A DNA stretch of 64,000 bases from Pseudomonadota bacterium (GTDB lineage: Bacteria; Myxococcota_A; Polyangia; GCA-2747355): assembly GCA_016711215.1 (NCBI GenBank), contig JADJTL010000003.1, positions 62,001 to 126,000 of the forward strand. Reading direction: 5' to 3'. The notes under the pieces are model-generated. The model was given only the letters and a program-made list of their open reading frames with translations, was not told the origin of the DNA and made no database searches. The translations under genes were made by a program, and so were the position numbers. The stretch's first letter is position 1. Each line of letters opens with the position of its first letter. Of this stretch, positions 33,820-45,610 are shown piece after piece.

Positions 33820-36210
33820 ATGAAACAGCTCGATCTTTCTGCCCCACGCTTTCCGATCGTCGAAGAGGAGCAGCGGCTGCTGGAGCGCGTGCTCGTGGCC
33901 GCGGCGGCGCCCGCCGGCGCCGCGCCAGGCAGCGTCGACTTCGACGCGGCGCTGATCGCCCTGCGCGACCAGATCGCCGAGGCCAAGCTCGAGGACGTCG
34001 CACCGCTGGTCGAGCAAATGACGCGTCTGAGCGCGCTCGCGCAGCGCTACGGCCGGGGCCGCGACCTGCCGATCGACCTCGGCGCGCCGTATTTCGCGCA
34101 TCTCAAGCTGCGGGAGGGGGAGCAGGAGCGCGACGTGCTGATCGGCAGACGTGGCTTCATCGACCGCCGGCGCGGCGTGCAGATCGTCGACTGGCGTCAT
34201 GCGCCAGTCAGCCGCATCTACTACCGCTACGGCGAAGGTGACGACTACGAAGAGCGCTTCGGTGAGCGCGTCAGCGAGGGGCTGGTAACCGCGCGCCGCA
34301 ACCTGACGATCGAAGACGGACGGCTGCGCCGCATCGGCTCGCCACAGGCCGCCTACGTCTGCGATCAGGCGGGCCACTGGCAGGAGGCGGAGCCGGTGGG
34401 CGTGACCGAGCTGCAGGGCGGGCAAGGGAAAGCGGCGCGTCCGCCCACCTGGCGCCGCGGCAGCCCGCAAAGCCGACTCGGCTTGCACGGCGGGGCCCGG
34501 TTGCGCGCCGACAAACACCTGCCGCAGATCGCGGCGCTGATCGACCCGCGGCAGTTCGAGCTGATCACGCAGCCGGAGAGTGGACTGATCGTCTTGCAGG
34601 GTGGCGCCGGGACGGGAAAGACCACGGTCGCGCTGCACCGCGTCGCCTTCCTCAGCTACCAACGCCCGCCGCACTTCCGCGGCGATCCGATCCTCGTCGT
34701 GGTGCCGAGCCGTGCGCTGGCGCACTACGTCGAACACGTCCTGCCCGCGCTCGATGTCCGCGGTGTGCGCGTGGTGACGGCGAGCGCCTGGCTCGGGCGG
34801 CTGCGTCAGCGGCTGCTTCCAGGCACCTCCAGCCGCTACAATGACGAGCCGCCGGCGGCCGTCACGCAGCTGAAGAAGCATCCGCTGATGCTGGACCTGC
34901 TGCGCGAGTACGTCGAGGCCCAGCGCGACCAGATGAGCGCGGCCCTCATGGCGGAGCTCGGCGCGCTCGAGGCCGCCGCGCCGCTGCTCGAGCAGTGGCG
35001 GGCGCAGGCGGCTCTAGCGCTGATTCCGCGCCTGGCGGCGGTCCGACGCTGCTTCGATGATCACCGGGCCTTGCCCGTCGCGCTGCGCCAACGGGTGGAG
35101 GCGCTGCTGCGCCGGCTCCTCGCGCGCGCCAACGACGTGCTCAGCGATTGGGCCGAGGTGCTGACCAGTCGCGAGCAGCTCGCACGGCACGTCGCGCGCG
35201 AGGGGTCGAGCGAGCTCGGCGCGCGCCACGTCGAGGAGCTCTGCCGCTGGGCCGCGCGCCAGGATGCCGAAGGCGAGGCGGCGAGCGCGGCCGAACGTGC
35301 GCCCGAGGACGTCAACGACGAGGAGGCCTTCGTCGCCGCAGACGGACGGCGCGAATCGCTCGACGGCCTGGACCGCGGACTCGACCCGGCCGATGACGCG
35401 CTGCTGGCGTATCTCTGCTGGTTGAAGCAGGGGGCGCTGCGACCGGTCCTGCGCGCCGGCCAGCCGCCGCCACGCGAGCACGCCGTGCGCTTCGCGCACT
35501 TGGTGATCGACGAGGCGCAGGACCTCTCGGCACTCGAGCTGAAGGTGCTGCTGGAGACCACGCGCCCGCACTTCAGCGTCACGCTGGCCGGCGACACGGC
35601 CCAGCGCCTGGTCTTCGACAACGCCTTCTCCGATTGGGAGACGCTGCTGGCGCGCCTCGACGTCACGCCGACGGCCAATACGACACTCGAGCTCGGATAC
35701 CGCTCGACCGAGGAGGTGATGACGCTGGCGCGCGGACTGCTGGGGCCGACCGCGAGCGGACCGGCACCGCGCGCGACCCGCCGCGGCGCGCCGGTCGAGC
35801 TCCATCGCTTCGCCGAACAGGGTGAGGCGGTCGCGATGCTGGCAGAGGCGTTGCGGTCACTTTCCCTCCGCGAGCCGCTCGCCTCGGTGGCCCTGATCAC
35901 GCGACACCCCGCGCAGGCGACCCTCTATGCCCAGGATCTGCAGCGGGCCGAGGTGCCAGGCGTGCGCCTGGTCCGCCAGCACGCCTTCTCCTTCCGCCCG
36001 GGCATCGAGGTCACCGACGTCGCACAGGTCAAGGGCCTGGAGTTCGACTACGTCGTCTTGCTCGATGTCTCGGCGAGCAACTACCCGGCCACCGTCGAGA
36101 GCCGTCACCTGCTCCACATCGGCGCCACCCGCGCTGCGCACCAGCTCTGGTTGACCAGCACCGGCGCGCCCTCGGCCGTGCTCCCGCTGACGCTGATCGC
36201 TCCGGCCTGA
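33820..36210 (+). CDS. HelD/UvrD-type superfamily 1 helicase
   Basis: 796 aa from ATG 33820; an upstream extension to 33499 antisense to the T3SS gene is rejected. The N-terminal part has the HelD-type sequence YFAHLKLREGEQERDVLIGR, IVDWRHAPVSRIYYRYGEGD. Helicase motifs are Walker A GGAGTGKTTVAL (about 266), VIDEAQDLSALEL (about 563), LAGDTAQRL, LELGYRSTEEVM, QVKGLEFDYVVLLD (about 730) and HIGATRAAHQLWLTST. HelD proteins act on RNA polymerase or unwind DNA. An insertion of about 250 residues splits the first RecA domain, as in HelD. It diverges from the T3SS operon over a 190-base spacer. Confidence 0.9.
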   Translation: MKQLDLSAPRFPIVEEEQRLLERVLVAAAAPAGAAPGSVDFDAALIALRDQIAEAKLEDVAPLVEQMTRLSALAQRYGRGRDLPIDLGAPYFAHLKLREGEQERDVLIGRRGFIDRRRGVQIVDWRHAPVSRIYYRYGEGDDYEERFGERVSEGLVTARRNLTIEDGRLRRIGSPQAAYVCDQAGHWQEAEPVGVTELQGGQGKAARPPTWRRGSPQSRLGLHGGARLRADKHLPQIAALIDPRQFELITQPESGLIVLQGGAGTGKTTVALHRVAFLSYQRPPHFRGDPILVVVPSRALAHYVEHVLPALDVRGVRVVTASAWLGRLRQRLLPGTSSRYNDEPPAAVTQLKKHPLMLDLLREYVEAQRDQMSAALMAELGALEAAAPLLEQWRAQAALALIPRLAAVRRCFDDHRALPVALRQRVEALLRRLLARANDVLSDWAEVLTSREQLARHVAREGSSELGARHVEELCRWAARQDAEGEAASAAERAPEDVNDEEAFVAADGRRESLDGLDRGLDPADDALLAYLCWLKQGALRPVLRAGQPPPREHAVRFAHLVIDEAQDLSALELKVLLETTRPHFSVTLAGDTAQRLVFDNAFSDWETLLARLDVTPTANTTLELGYRSTEEVMTLARGLLGPTASGPAPRATRRGAPVELHRFAEQGEAVAMLAEALRSLSLREPLASVALITRHPAQATLYAQDLQRAEVPGVRLVRQHAFSFRPGIEVTDVAQVKGLEFDYVVLLDVSASNYPATVESRHLLHIGATRAAHQLWLTSTGAPSAVLPLTLIAPA

Positions 36211-36321
36211 GCGACGAGCGCTCGCTGCTCCTCGGCGGGCGGCTGTGCGCGCGGCGCGAATCGCCCGGCGACCATGCGCGGCGCCCGCGCGTTGCCACCC
36301 GCGGCGCGCATGGCGTCGTTC

Positions 36322-36349
36322 TTGACGCTCAAGGACCGCTTCGCATAGA
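36322..36349 (+). promoter_or_regulatory. Weak sigma70-like promoter candidate
   Basis: TTGACG at 36322-36327 and CATAGA at 36344-36349, spaced 16 bases, lie about 47 bases before the DUF2760 start. The -10 match is poor, so this is tentative. Confidence 0.22.
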
Positions 36350-36395
36350 ACCCGCCCAGCGCGTCCACTTGCGGATCCGCCAAAGGAGCTGCTTG

Positions 36396-36902
36396 ATGAC
36401 TCGACTCGGGCTGGCGTTGCGCTGCTTTTTTCGCGTACTCAGCGGTAAGTCGTTGCCGCGCGAGGTGCTGGCGGCACAGCCCGGTGCACGCGCGCTCCCG
36501 CGGCCCGAGCTGGCCGCAGCGCAGCACGCCCGGGTCGTGCAGTGGCTCGGCGTGCTCCAGAAAGAGGGCCGCTTGATCGATTTCCTCCAGGAGGAGATCG
36601 CAGGCTACTCCGACGACCAGGTGGGCGCGGCCGTGCGCAGCATCCACGCGGGCTGCCGGCGTGCGCTGGCAGAACACCTGCAACTGGCGCCGGTGCTGGA
36701 GGGCAGCGAGGACAGCGCCGTGACCATCGAGCCTGGCTTCGACCCCTCGCGGATCCGGCTGGTCGGCAACGTCACGGGCGATCCGCCCTTCACCGGGCTG
36801 CTGCGCCATCACGGCTGGCGTGCCGCAACGGTGACGCTGCCGGATCCGGCCGCGGCGAGCGACCCGATGATCATCGCCCCGGCCGAGGTCGAGTTGGCCT
36901 AA
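36396..36902 (+). CDS. DUF2760 protein
   Basis: 168 aa from ATG 36396 with AAAGGAG upstream. The family's conserved string is complete: LQKEGRLIDFLQEEIAGYSD, DDQVGAAVRSIHAGCRRAL, VTIEPGFDPSRIRLVGNVTG, DPPFTGLLRHHGWRA and PAEVELA at the end. Function is unknown. DUF2760 genes are commonly found directly upstream of Hsp70-family genes, as here (Hsp70 begins 166 bases on). A role in the same chaperone process is likely but unproven. Confidence 0.9.
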   Translation: MTRLGLALRCFFRVLSGKSLPREVLAAQPGARALPRPELAAAQHARVVQWLGVLQKEGRLIDFLQEEIAGYSDDQVGAAVRSIHAGCRRALAEHLQLAPVLEGSEDSAVTIEPGFDPSRIRLVGNVTGDPPFTGLLRHHGWRAATVTLPDPAAASDPMIIAPAEVELA

Positions 36903-36906
36903 CAGT

Positions 36907-36948
36907 CCGTTGATCTACTGCGGACCGCCGTTGATCTACTGCGGACCG
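36907..36948. repeat. Tandem 21-bp direct repeat
   Basis: Two adjacent perfect copies of a 21-bp unit beginning CCGTTGATCTACTGCGGACC, immediately after the DUF2760 stop and before the Hsp70 gene. It could be a regulator binding site or a recent duplication. Confidence 0.85.
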
Positions 36949-37068
36949 AGCGAGGTATAGAGCTGCGGCCTGATGTCGGCGTCGCAGTGCTGTGCCTCGC
37001 GACGGGAGCAATCGATCAACGGGCTGCCGCCTTCGCGCCGCGGTGACCAGGGCTCTCAGGAGGCTTCC

Positions 37069-38892
37069 ATGTCCGACGCTCGCTACGTGATCGGCATCGA
37101 TCTCGGCACGACCCACTCTGCAGTGGCCTACGTTGACACGCACGCCGCGACCGGCGCGGCCGCCGAGGCCGTCGCCGCGGTCCAGCTCTTGCCGATTCGG
37201 CAAACCATCGCGCCCGGCGTGGTCGAGCCGCGCGACCTCTTGCCCTCCTTCGTCTATCTCGCGGCCGGCCACGAGCTCGCGGCGGGCGCGCTGGATCTGC
37301 CGTGGGCCGCCGGGCGCGATTACACCGTGGGCTGGTTGGCCCGTGATCAGGGCGCCTCCGTGCCACAACGATCGGTGGCCTCCGCCAAGTCATGGCTTTG
37401 CCACCCCGGCGTCGATCGCACGGCGCCGATCCTCCCCTGGGGCGCGCCGGAGGACGAGGTCGCCAAGATCTCGCCGCTCGATGCAACGGTCAAACACCTG
37501 GAGCATCTGCGCGACGCCTGGAACGCGCACTTCGCGACCGACGACGCGAGCCTACGGCTGGAGCGACAGGACGTGCTGCTGACGGTCCCCGCGTCCTTCG
37601 ACGCCGTCGCCCGCGAGCTGACGATGACCGCCGCGCACCGCGCCGGCCTGAGCGAGGTCACCCTGCTCGAGGAGCCACAGGCCGCCTTCTACGCCTGGCT
37701 GGCGCGACACGGCGACGGCTGGCGCCAGCAGCTCAAGGTCGGCGACCTGGTGCTCGTCTGTGATGTCGGCGGGGGCACCACCGACTTCACGCTGATCAGC
37801 GTGGAGAGCCAGCAGGGCGACCTCGCGCTCGAGCGCGTCGCCGTCGGCGAGCACATCCTGCTCGGCGGCGACAACATGGATCTGTCGCTGGCGCTTCAGG
37901 TCGCGGGGCGCCTTGAGGGCGCGGGGCAGCGCCTCGATCCCTGGCAGACGCGCGCGCTCTGGTACGCTTGCAGGCTGGCCAAGGAGCAGCTCCTCGCCGA
38001 TCCCGAGCGCCCCAGCGCGCCGGTGACCATCCTCGGTCGCGGATCGAAGGTGATCGGCGGCAGCATCAAGGCGTCCCTGACGCGCGACGACGTCGGCGAC
38101 GCGCTGGTCGACGGCTTCTTTCCGCGCTGCAGCGCCGACGCGCGACCCGCCCGTGGACGACGCGGCGGGTTGCAGGAGCTGGGCCTCCCCTACGCCAGCG
38201 ACGCCGCCGTGACGCGCCACCTGGCCAAGTTCCTCGGTGACCAGGGAGGGGGCAGCGGCGTCCTGCCGACCGCGCTGCTCTTCAACGGCGGCGTGATGAA
38301 GGCAGCGCCGCTGCGCGAGCGCGTGGTCCAGCTCGTCAACGACTGGCTGCAGGCGGCCGACCGCCCCGCGCTCCAGGAGCTGCCCAGCGAGAGCCTCGAC
38401 CTGGCGGTGGCGCACGGCGCCGCCTACTACGGACTGGTGCGGCGTGGCCGCGGAATCCGCATCCGCGGCGGCGTGGCGCGCTCCTACTACATCGGCATCG
38501 AGAGCGCGATGCCAGCGGTGCCCGGCCTGCCCGCACCGCTCAAGGCGCTCTGCGTCGTGCCCTTCGGCATGGAGGAGGGCACCGACGCCAGCATCGAGGG
38601 GCGGCAGTTTGGCATGATCGTCGGCGAGCCCGTCGAGTTTCGCTTCCTCTCGTCGACGCGGCGCCAGGGCGATGCCCTTGGCGCCTTGCTCGAGCGCTGG
38701 GCCGAGGACGAGATCGAGGAGCTGGTGCCCGTCCATACGGCGATGGACGACCATGGCGACACGCCGGGGGCGACGATTCCCGTCAAGCTCCATAGTCGGG
38801 TGACCGAGATTGGGACCTTGGAGCTCTCGCTCCACGCTGCCGACGGGCGACGCTGGCGCCTGGAGTACGAGGTCCGCGAACGCCAGGGCTAG
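37069..38892 (+). CDS. Hsp70 family chaperone (DnaK-like, short form)
   Basis: 607 aa from ATG 37069, with CAGGAGG upstream. The actin-like ATPase has phosphate-1 GIDLGTTHSAVAY (9-21), LLTVPASFDAVARELTMTAA, EEPQAAFYAW, VLVCDVGGGTTDFTLIS (phosphate 2) and the adenosine loop LLFNGGVMKAAPLRE. A shortened C-terminal region of about 120 residues replaces the classical substrate-binding domain and lid (IPVKLHSRVTEIGTLELSLH). It lacks the DnaK EEVD-type tail. It is paired with DUF2760 upstream. It is a divergent paralogue of the 923-aa Hsp70 at 40-43 kb, sharing start, ATPase and RIRGG..RSYYIGIE-type segments. Confidence 0.92.
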   Translation: MSDARYVIGIDLGTTHSAVAYVDTHAATGAAAEAVAAVQLLPIRQTIAPGVVEPRDLLPSFVYLAAGHELAAGALDLPWAAGRDYTVGWLARDQGASVPQRSVASAKSWLCHPGVDRTAPILPWGAPEDEVAKISPLDATVKHLEHLRDAWNAHFATDDASLRLERQDVLLTVPASFDAVARELTMTAAHRAGLSEVTLLEEPQAAFYAWLARHGDGWRQQLKVGDLVLVCDVGGGTTDFTLISVESQQGDLALERVAVGEHILLGGDNMDLSLALQVAGRLEGAGQRLDPWQTRALWYACRLAKEQLLADPERPSAPVTILGRGSKVIGGSIKASLTRDDVGDALVDGFFPRCSADARPARGRRGGLQELGLPYASDAAVTRHLAKFLGDQGGGSGVLPTALLFNGGVMKAAPLRERVVQLVNDWLQAADRPALQELPSESLDLAVAHGAAYYGLVRRGRGIRIRGGVARSYYIGIESAMPAVPGLPAPLKALCVVPFGMEEGTDASIEGRQFGMIVGEPVEFRFLSSTRRQGDALGALLERWAEDEIEELVPVHTAMDDHGDTPGATIPVKLHSRVTEIGTLELSLHAADGRRWRLEYEVRERQG

Positions 38893-38910
38893 TCGCGCCC
38901 GCGGAGCGCC

Positions 38911-40421
38911 CTAGTCGCCACCTCGAGCACAGTAGGCCAAGTCGGCCGCGGCGCGCTCGGCGAGGGCCGCCACGGTCAGGCTCGGCGGAACGCCCAGCGC
39001 CGTCGGAAAGACGCTGGCATCGACGATGCGCAGCCCTTGATAGACGGCGCCGCTGGGCTGGAAGACCCGCAAGCGCGGATCGACGACGCCAGTCTGCGAC
39101 GTCGCGCCGAGACTGCAGCCTCCCAGCGGATGCACGCCGAAGCTGCGCATCCCCGGCCAGCTCCCGACATTGCGCACGACCGTGCCGCCGACGACGCGCG
39201 CCCAGTGCTCGAGCCGCTCGGCGGCGAAGCAGAGGATCGGATCCTCTGCGTAATCGGGCCAGTCGATCGCGGCGCGCCCCTGCGCGTCGAAGCAGGCCCA
39301 ACCGCGGCCGGAGTCCTCGGCGTCGAGCTTGTACATGAAGCTATGCGCCAGCGCTCCCTCGGCGGCGACGCCCGCCGCGTCACGCAGCCGCCGCTGCACG
39401 CGTCGCCACCAGGGGTCGTCGGCCGCCGCCGCGCCCAGCGCGCCGCCGGGCAGCGCGCCGGCAAGGAGCGCCAGCACCCGGGCCGCGGGTCCACGCGCGA
39501 GGGCCGGCACCCGCCCGCTCATCACGGTCAGCGTCCGCGCCGTGCCCCCCGCGTCGACAAAGGGCAGCCGCACGGACGTCGTAATCGGCGCCCCGTGCTC
39601 GCCAGCCAGCGGCAGCGCCGTGTTGTAGAGAAACGCCAGCCCATCGCCGTTCATGCTCATGCGCTGGCCAAAGGCCGCGCTCGTCGGTACGGCCGTCGCG
39701 CTGCGCTTCAGCAGCTCGAGCGTGCCGAAGGTACCCGCCGCCAACACGACCTGGCGCGCGTGCAGCGACGCCTCCGCGCCGCCGACCGTCGGACGCAGCG
39801 TCAAAACCCATCCGCGCTCGCGATCCGGCCGGAGGTGGACAACCTCCGTCTCCGTCAGCACCTCGGCCCCTCCCCGCTCGGCCAGCGGCAGGTAGCTGAA
39901 GTCGAGCGAGCGCTTTGCGCCGAGATTGCAGCCGGGCACGCAGCAACCGCATTGCGTGCAAAGCCGCCAGTCGATCGTGTTTTCCAGCTCGACGCGACGC
40001 CCCGGCTCGAGGCGATCGAGGAAGGCCTGATCGCCGAGCGCTCCGGCCAGCGGATTCGGCTCGGGCGCGAGCACTGACCAGGCCCGATCGAGGTAGGGTC
40101 CGAGCTCTGCGGCCGACACCGCCCATGCCTCGAAGACCCGTGGCTCCGGCCGCGCGGTGATGCCGTAGTTGACCAGACTCGCGCCGCCGTAGCCGCTGAC
40201 CAGCGCGTTGCCGGTGCCCGCGCCCAGGCGCATCGCCCACAGCCCGAGCGGATTGCGGCGCGACATCCGCGCGCGCGCGACCCCGGCCAGGGTCGTCGGA
40301 AAGCTGCCCGGCGGCCAACGGCGTCCGCGCTCGATCAGGACGACGCGACCCTGCGCGGCGAGCCGCGCCGCGATCACGCTGCCGGCGTAGCCGGACCCCA
40401 CGATCGCCAGGTCGACGCCGC

Positions 40422-40425
<4 letters not shown>
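38911..40425 (-). CDS. GMC-family FAD oxidoreductase (cholesterol-oxidase-like)
   Basis: 504 aa from GTG 40425, overlapping the upstream Hsp70 stop. The FAD-binding start is VDLAIVGSGYAGSVIAARLA, followed by VVLIERGRRWPPGSFPTT and ALVSGYGGASLVNYGI. A four-Cys segment CTQCGCCVPGCNLGAK (about residue 155) resembles the ferredoxin-like insert of this GMC subgroup. The C-terminus has FGVHPLGGCSLGA and GLRIVDASVFPTALGVPPSL, the catalytic and FAD-closing motifs. It oxidises an alcohol or sterol-type substrate; the exact one is unknown. Translational coupling to an Hsp70 gene is unusual. Confidence 0.9.
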
Positions 40426-43193
<2,768 letters not shown>

Positions 43194-43353
43194 CGCGTAG
43201 GGAAGATAGCAGGCGACGAGGGCCTTGGGTACGGTGCGGGCGACATCACGCTGGCCCGGCGCCGACGACCACGCTAGCATGGCGCCTCGCTGAGAAAATC
43301 CCCGCTCGGCGCCGACCGTGGACGGCACGCGTCGGAAACCCTAGGTGACTCGC

Positions 43354-44820
43354 ATGCCGGCCTTGGCGCGCACCCTCAACTCGATCCCTCTCACCAGCGC
43401 CGTCGCGGGCGCGCTCGTGCTCGCGCTGGCGGCGCCGGTGCAGGCCCGGCGGATGCTGCTCCACCTCGAGCATGGTCGGCCCGTGGCCGCCGAGCATCAG
43501 CGCCTGATCGAACGCCTGGTCGACGCGCTCGGCCCTGGCGCCGTCCTCCACGGGGAGGCGTTGTCCGACCTGGTCGAGCAGCGTGTCTCGCGGGCGCCGG
43601 GACCAACGACGGCGCCGTCCCGGCTCGGCCTCCGGCTGGCCCACGGACGGGAGCGCTTCGTCGAGGGCGAATACAGCGCTGCTGCCGTGATCCTCTCGGA
43701 TCTGCGCGACGAGCTGCTGGCCCGGCCCGCTCTGCTCGGCGAGCTGCCGCCGCTGCGCGACGCCCTCTACCAGACGACCTTGCTCTTGGCGCTGGCCCGA
43801 CAGCGAGCGGGCGAGGGCGCGGCGGCCGCCGCGCTCTGGTCTGCCCTGGCGCGTGGCTTTCCCGACCGCGAGCCGAGTCGCGCCGCGCTGGGCCCCGAGC
43901 CGGTCGAGTATTTTCGCGCCGCGCTGGACGAGCTCCGCGCGGCGCGCCGTGGATTCCTGACGGTGACGAGCGCGCGTGACCGCCGCTGCATGGTTGTCCT
44001 CGACGAACGGCCGCTCGGCGTTACGCCGCTGCGCGCCGTCAGCCTCCCCGTCGGCCGCTATCGTGTCTACGCGCACCTCGACGGTGAGCGCGGGCGCGTG
44101 GTCTTCGTCGAGCTGCGCCCCGGGGCGCAGCGGCTCGTCGTCGACTGCGCACGGGACGCGGCGCTGCAGACCGGCAACGGCGCGGTCGCGCTGCGCTACG
44201 CCACGGAAGGCCAGTTGCTCGCCCAGCTCGCCAGCGATGCACGCAGCATCGGCGCGGCGGTCGCGGCAGACCAGGCACTGCTCGTCGAGGTGCAGGGCGC
44301 GGTCGCCCAGGCGACGTTGACCGGCAGCGTCGTTCGCGTGCGCGATGGCAGGCTGCTGCGCCGCGCCAGCGTCGGGATAGCACCGACCCTCGACGCCACT
44401 GCGGGCATCAACGCCCTCGCGCGCTTTCTGCTACGCGGAGCGCCGAGCCCGCTGCTGGTCGCCGCTTGGGCCTCCGAGGACGCGCAAGGGCGCGCCGACG
44501 CGCGGACCTTCGGCCCCTGGCCCTGGATCGCGTTGGCGGGCGGCCTGGCGAGCCTCGGCGCCGGTATCCCGCTCCTGCTGATCGATGGACACGGCACCTG
44601 CTCCGGGACCCCTCGCTGCCCCAAACGCTACGCAACGGCGACGCCCGGGGTGATCCTCACCGCCGCCGGCAGCGTCGCCCTGGCGGGAGCCGCTACGCTC
44701 TTCGCACTACGCCGCGGGCCCTCGCGCGCGCGGCCGCCGAGCGCCACGCTGCTCGCGCCATCGATCGGTCCTTGGGTCGGCCAAGGGATCGCCGGACTGA
44801 CCGCCGCCGCGCTATTTTGA
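43354..44820 (+). CDS. Exported PEGA-domain protein with two C-terminal membrane helices
   Basis: 488 aa from ATG 43354, chosen over GTG 43345 because AGGTG is well placed before it. The signal peptide is SAVAGALVLALAAPVQA. The middle has tetratricopeptide-like helices (SAAVILSDLRDELLARPALL). A PEGA-like fold follows (about 205-265: LTVTSARDRRCMVVLDERPL, VGRYRVYAHLDGERGRVVFV). Two helices (about 386-405 and 428-450) flank a small Cys-containing loop (TCSGTPRCPKR). I do not know the role. PEGA-bearing exported proteins of this layout are common in myxobacteria. It faces the GST gene and overlaps its end by 9 bases. Confidence 0.8.
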   Translation: MPALARTLNSIPLTSAVAGALVLALAAPVQARRMLLHLEHGRPVAAEHQRLIERLVDALGPGAVLHGEALSDLVEQRVSRAPGPTTAPSRLGLRLAHGRERFVEGEYSAAAVILSDLRDELLARPALLGELPPLRDALYQTTLLLALARQRAGEGAAAAALWSALARGFPDREPSRAALGPEPVEYFRAALDELRAARRGFLTVTSARDRRCMVVLDERPLGVTPLRAVSLPVGRYRVYAHLDGERGRVVFVELRPGAQRLVVDCARDAALQTGNGAVALRYATEGQLLAQLASDARSIGAAVAADQALLVEVQGAVAQATLTGSVVRVRDGRLLRRASVGIAPTLDATAGINALARFLLRGAPSPLLVAAWASEDAQGRADARTFGPWPWIALAGGLASLGAGIPLLLIDGHGTCSGTPRCPKRYATATPGVILTAAGSVALAGAATLFALRRGPSRARPPSATLLAPSIGPWVGQGIAGLTAAALF

Positions 44821-45519
44821 CAGCAGCCAGCAGGGCGCCTCTGTCGCCCTCTTGCTGCCATGGTCGCCCTGGAGGTAGCGGCGCAGCCGCTGCTCGAGTT
44901 CGCTCGGGGTCGAACGCTGGACGCTCGGCCGCGCCAGCAGCGCCTCGTGCCAACGAGCGATCCGCGGCACGGCGCCGAAGCCATCGAAGGCCGGAATGAT
45001 GCGTTCGAAGAGACCGAGGCGCTGCAGCGCAGGCGCGATCGCGGCATCGACCAGCGAGAAGGCCGCGCCATTGAAGTAGGGCCCCGCCTCGAGCTGGTCG
45101 GCGAAGCGCGCCAGCAGCTCGCGCACCGTCGCCAGCGCAGGCGCCCCAAGCTCGACGGTCGCGGCGACCATCAAGCGGTGCAAGGCCGCATTGATCGCCG
45201 AGGCCGTCTCGATCCACGCGCGGTTCTGCGCGCGGCGCAGGGGATCGGGCGGGTGCAAGTGCGGCTCCGTCGTCGTCTCGTCGATATACTCGGCGATCGC
45301 TGCCGACTCGAACAAGACGTGACCATCGACGAGCAGCAGCGGCACGCGGCCGAAGGGCGAGACCTTGAGGAACCAGTCGGGCTTGTCGCTGAGATCGATG
45401 AGCACGAGCTGATAGGGGGCCCGCTTCTCCTCCAGCACGATCGCGCTGCGCTGAGCGTAGGGGCAGAGCGCAAAGCTGACCAAGCGCACGCGATCCACCG
45501 CTCCCGTCGTCGCCTTCAT
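44812..45519 (-). CDS. Glutathione S-transferase family protein
   Basis: 235 aa from ATG 45519 with GAGAGGAAA upstream; the frame to 45588 is an extension. The thioredoxin-fold N-domain has VRLVSFALCPYAQRSAIVLE, then FLKVSPFGRVPLLLVDG and LFESAAIAEYIDE, the glutathione-binding Pro and Glu-Ser pair. The helical C-domain has AGPYFNGAAFSLVDAAIAPA. The CPYAQR active-site start suggests an omega/dehydroascorbate-type GST with a Cys rather than a Tyr or Ser nucleophile. It is cytosolic. The substrate is unknown. Confidence 0.93.
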   Translation of the reverse strand: MKATTGAVDRVRLVSFALCPYAQRSAIVLEEKRAPYQLVLIDLSDKPDWFLKVSPFGRVPLLLVDGHVLFESAAIAEYIDETTTEPHLHPPDPLRRAQNRAWIETASAINAALHRLMVAATVELGAPALATVRELLARFADQLEAGPYFNGAAFSLVDAAIAPALQRLGLFERIIPAFDGFGAVPRIARWHEALLARPSVQRSTPSELEQRLRRYLQGDHGSKRATEAPCWLLSK

Positions 45520-45610
45520 CGGCTTTTCCTCTCGCTCTCCCGGGAGCCACCGCCGGCGACCCGGAGGGCCCTCGGGCTCTCGCGTCATGCGCCCGCGTCA
45601 TTTCCCCGTG

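Noticed and set aside
37552..38835. Minus-strand 427-codon frame over Hsp70
   Set aside because: Antisense shadow; no motif, and the plus strand carries a full Hsp70.
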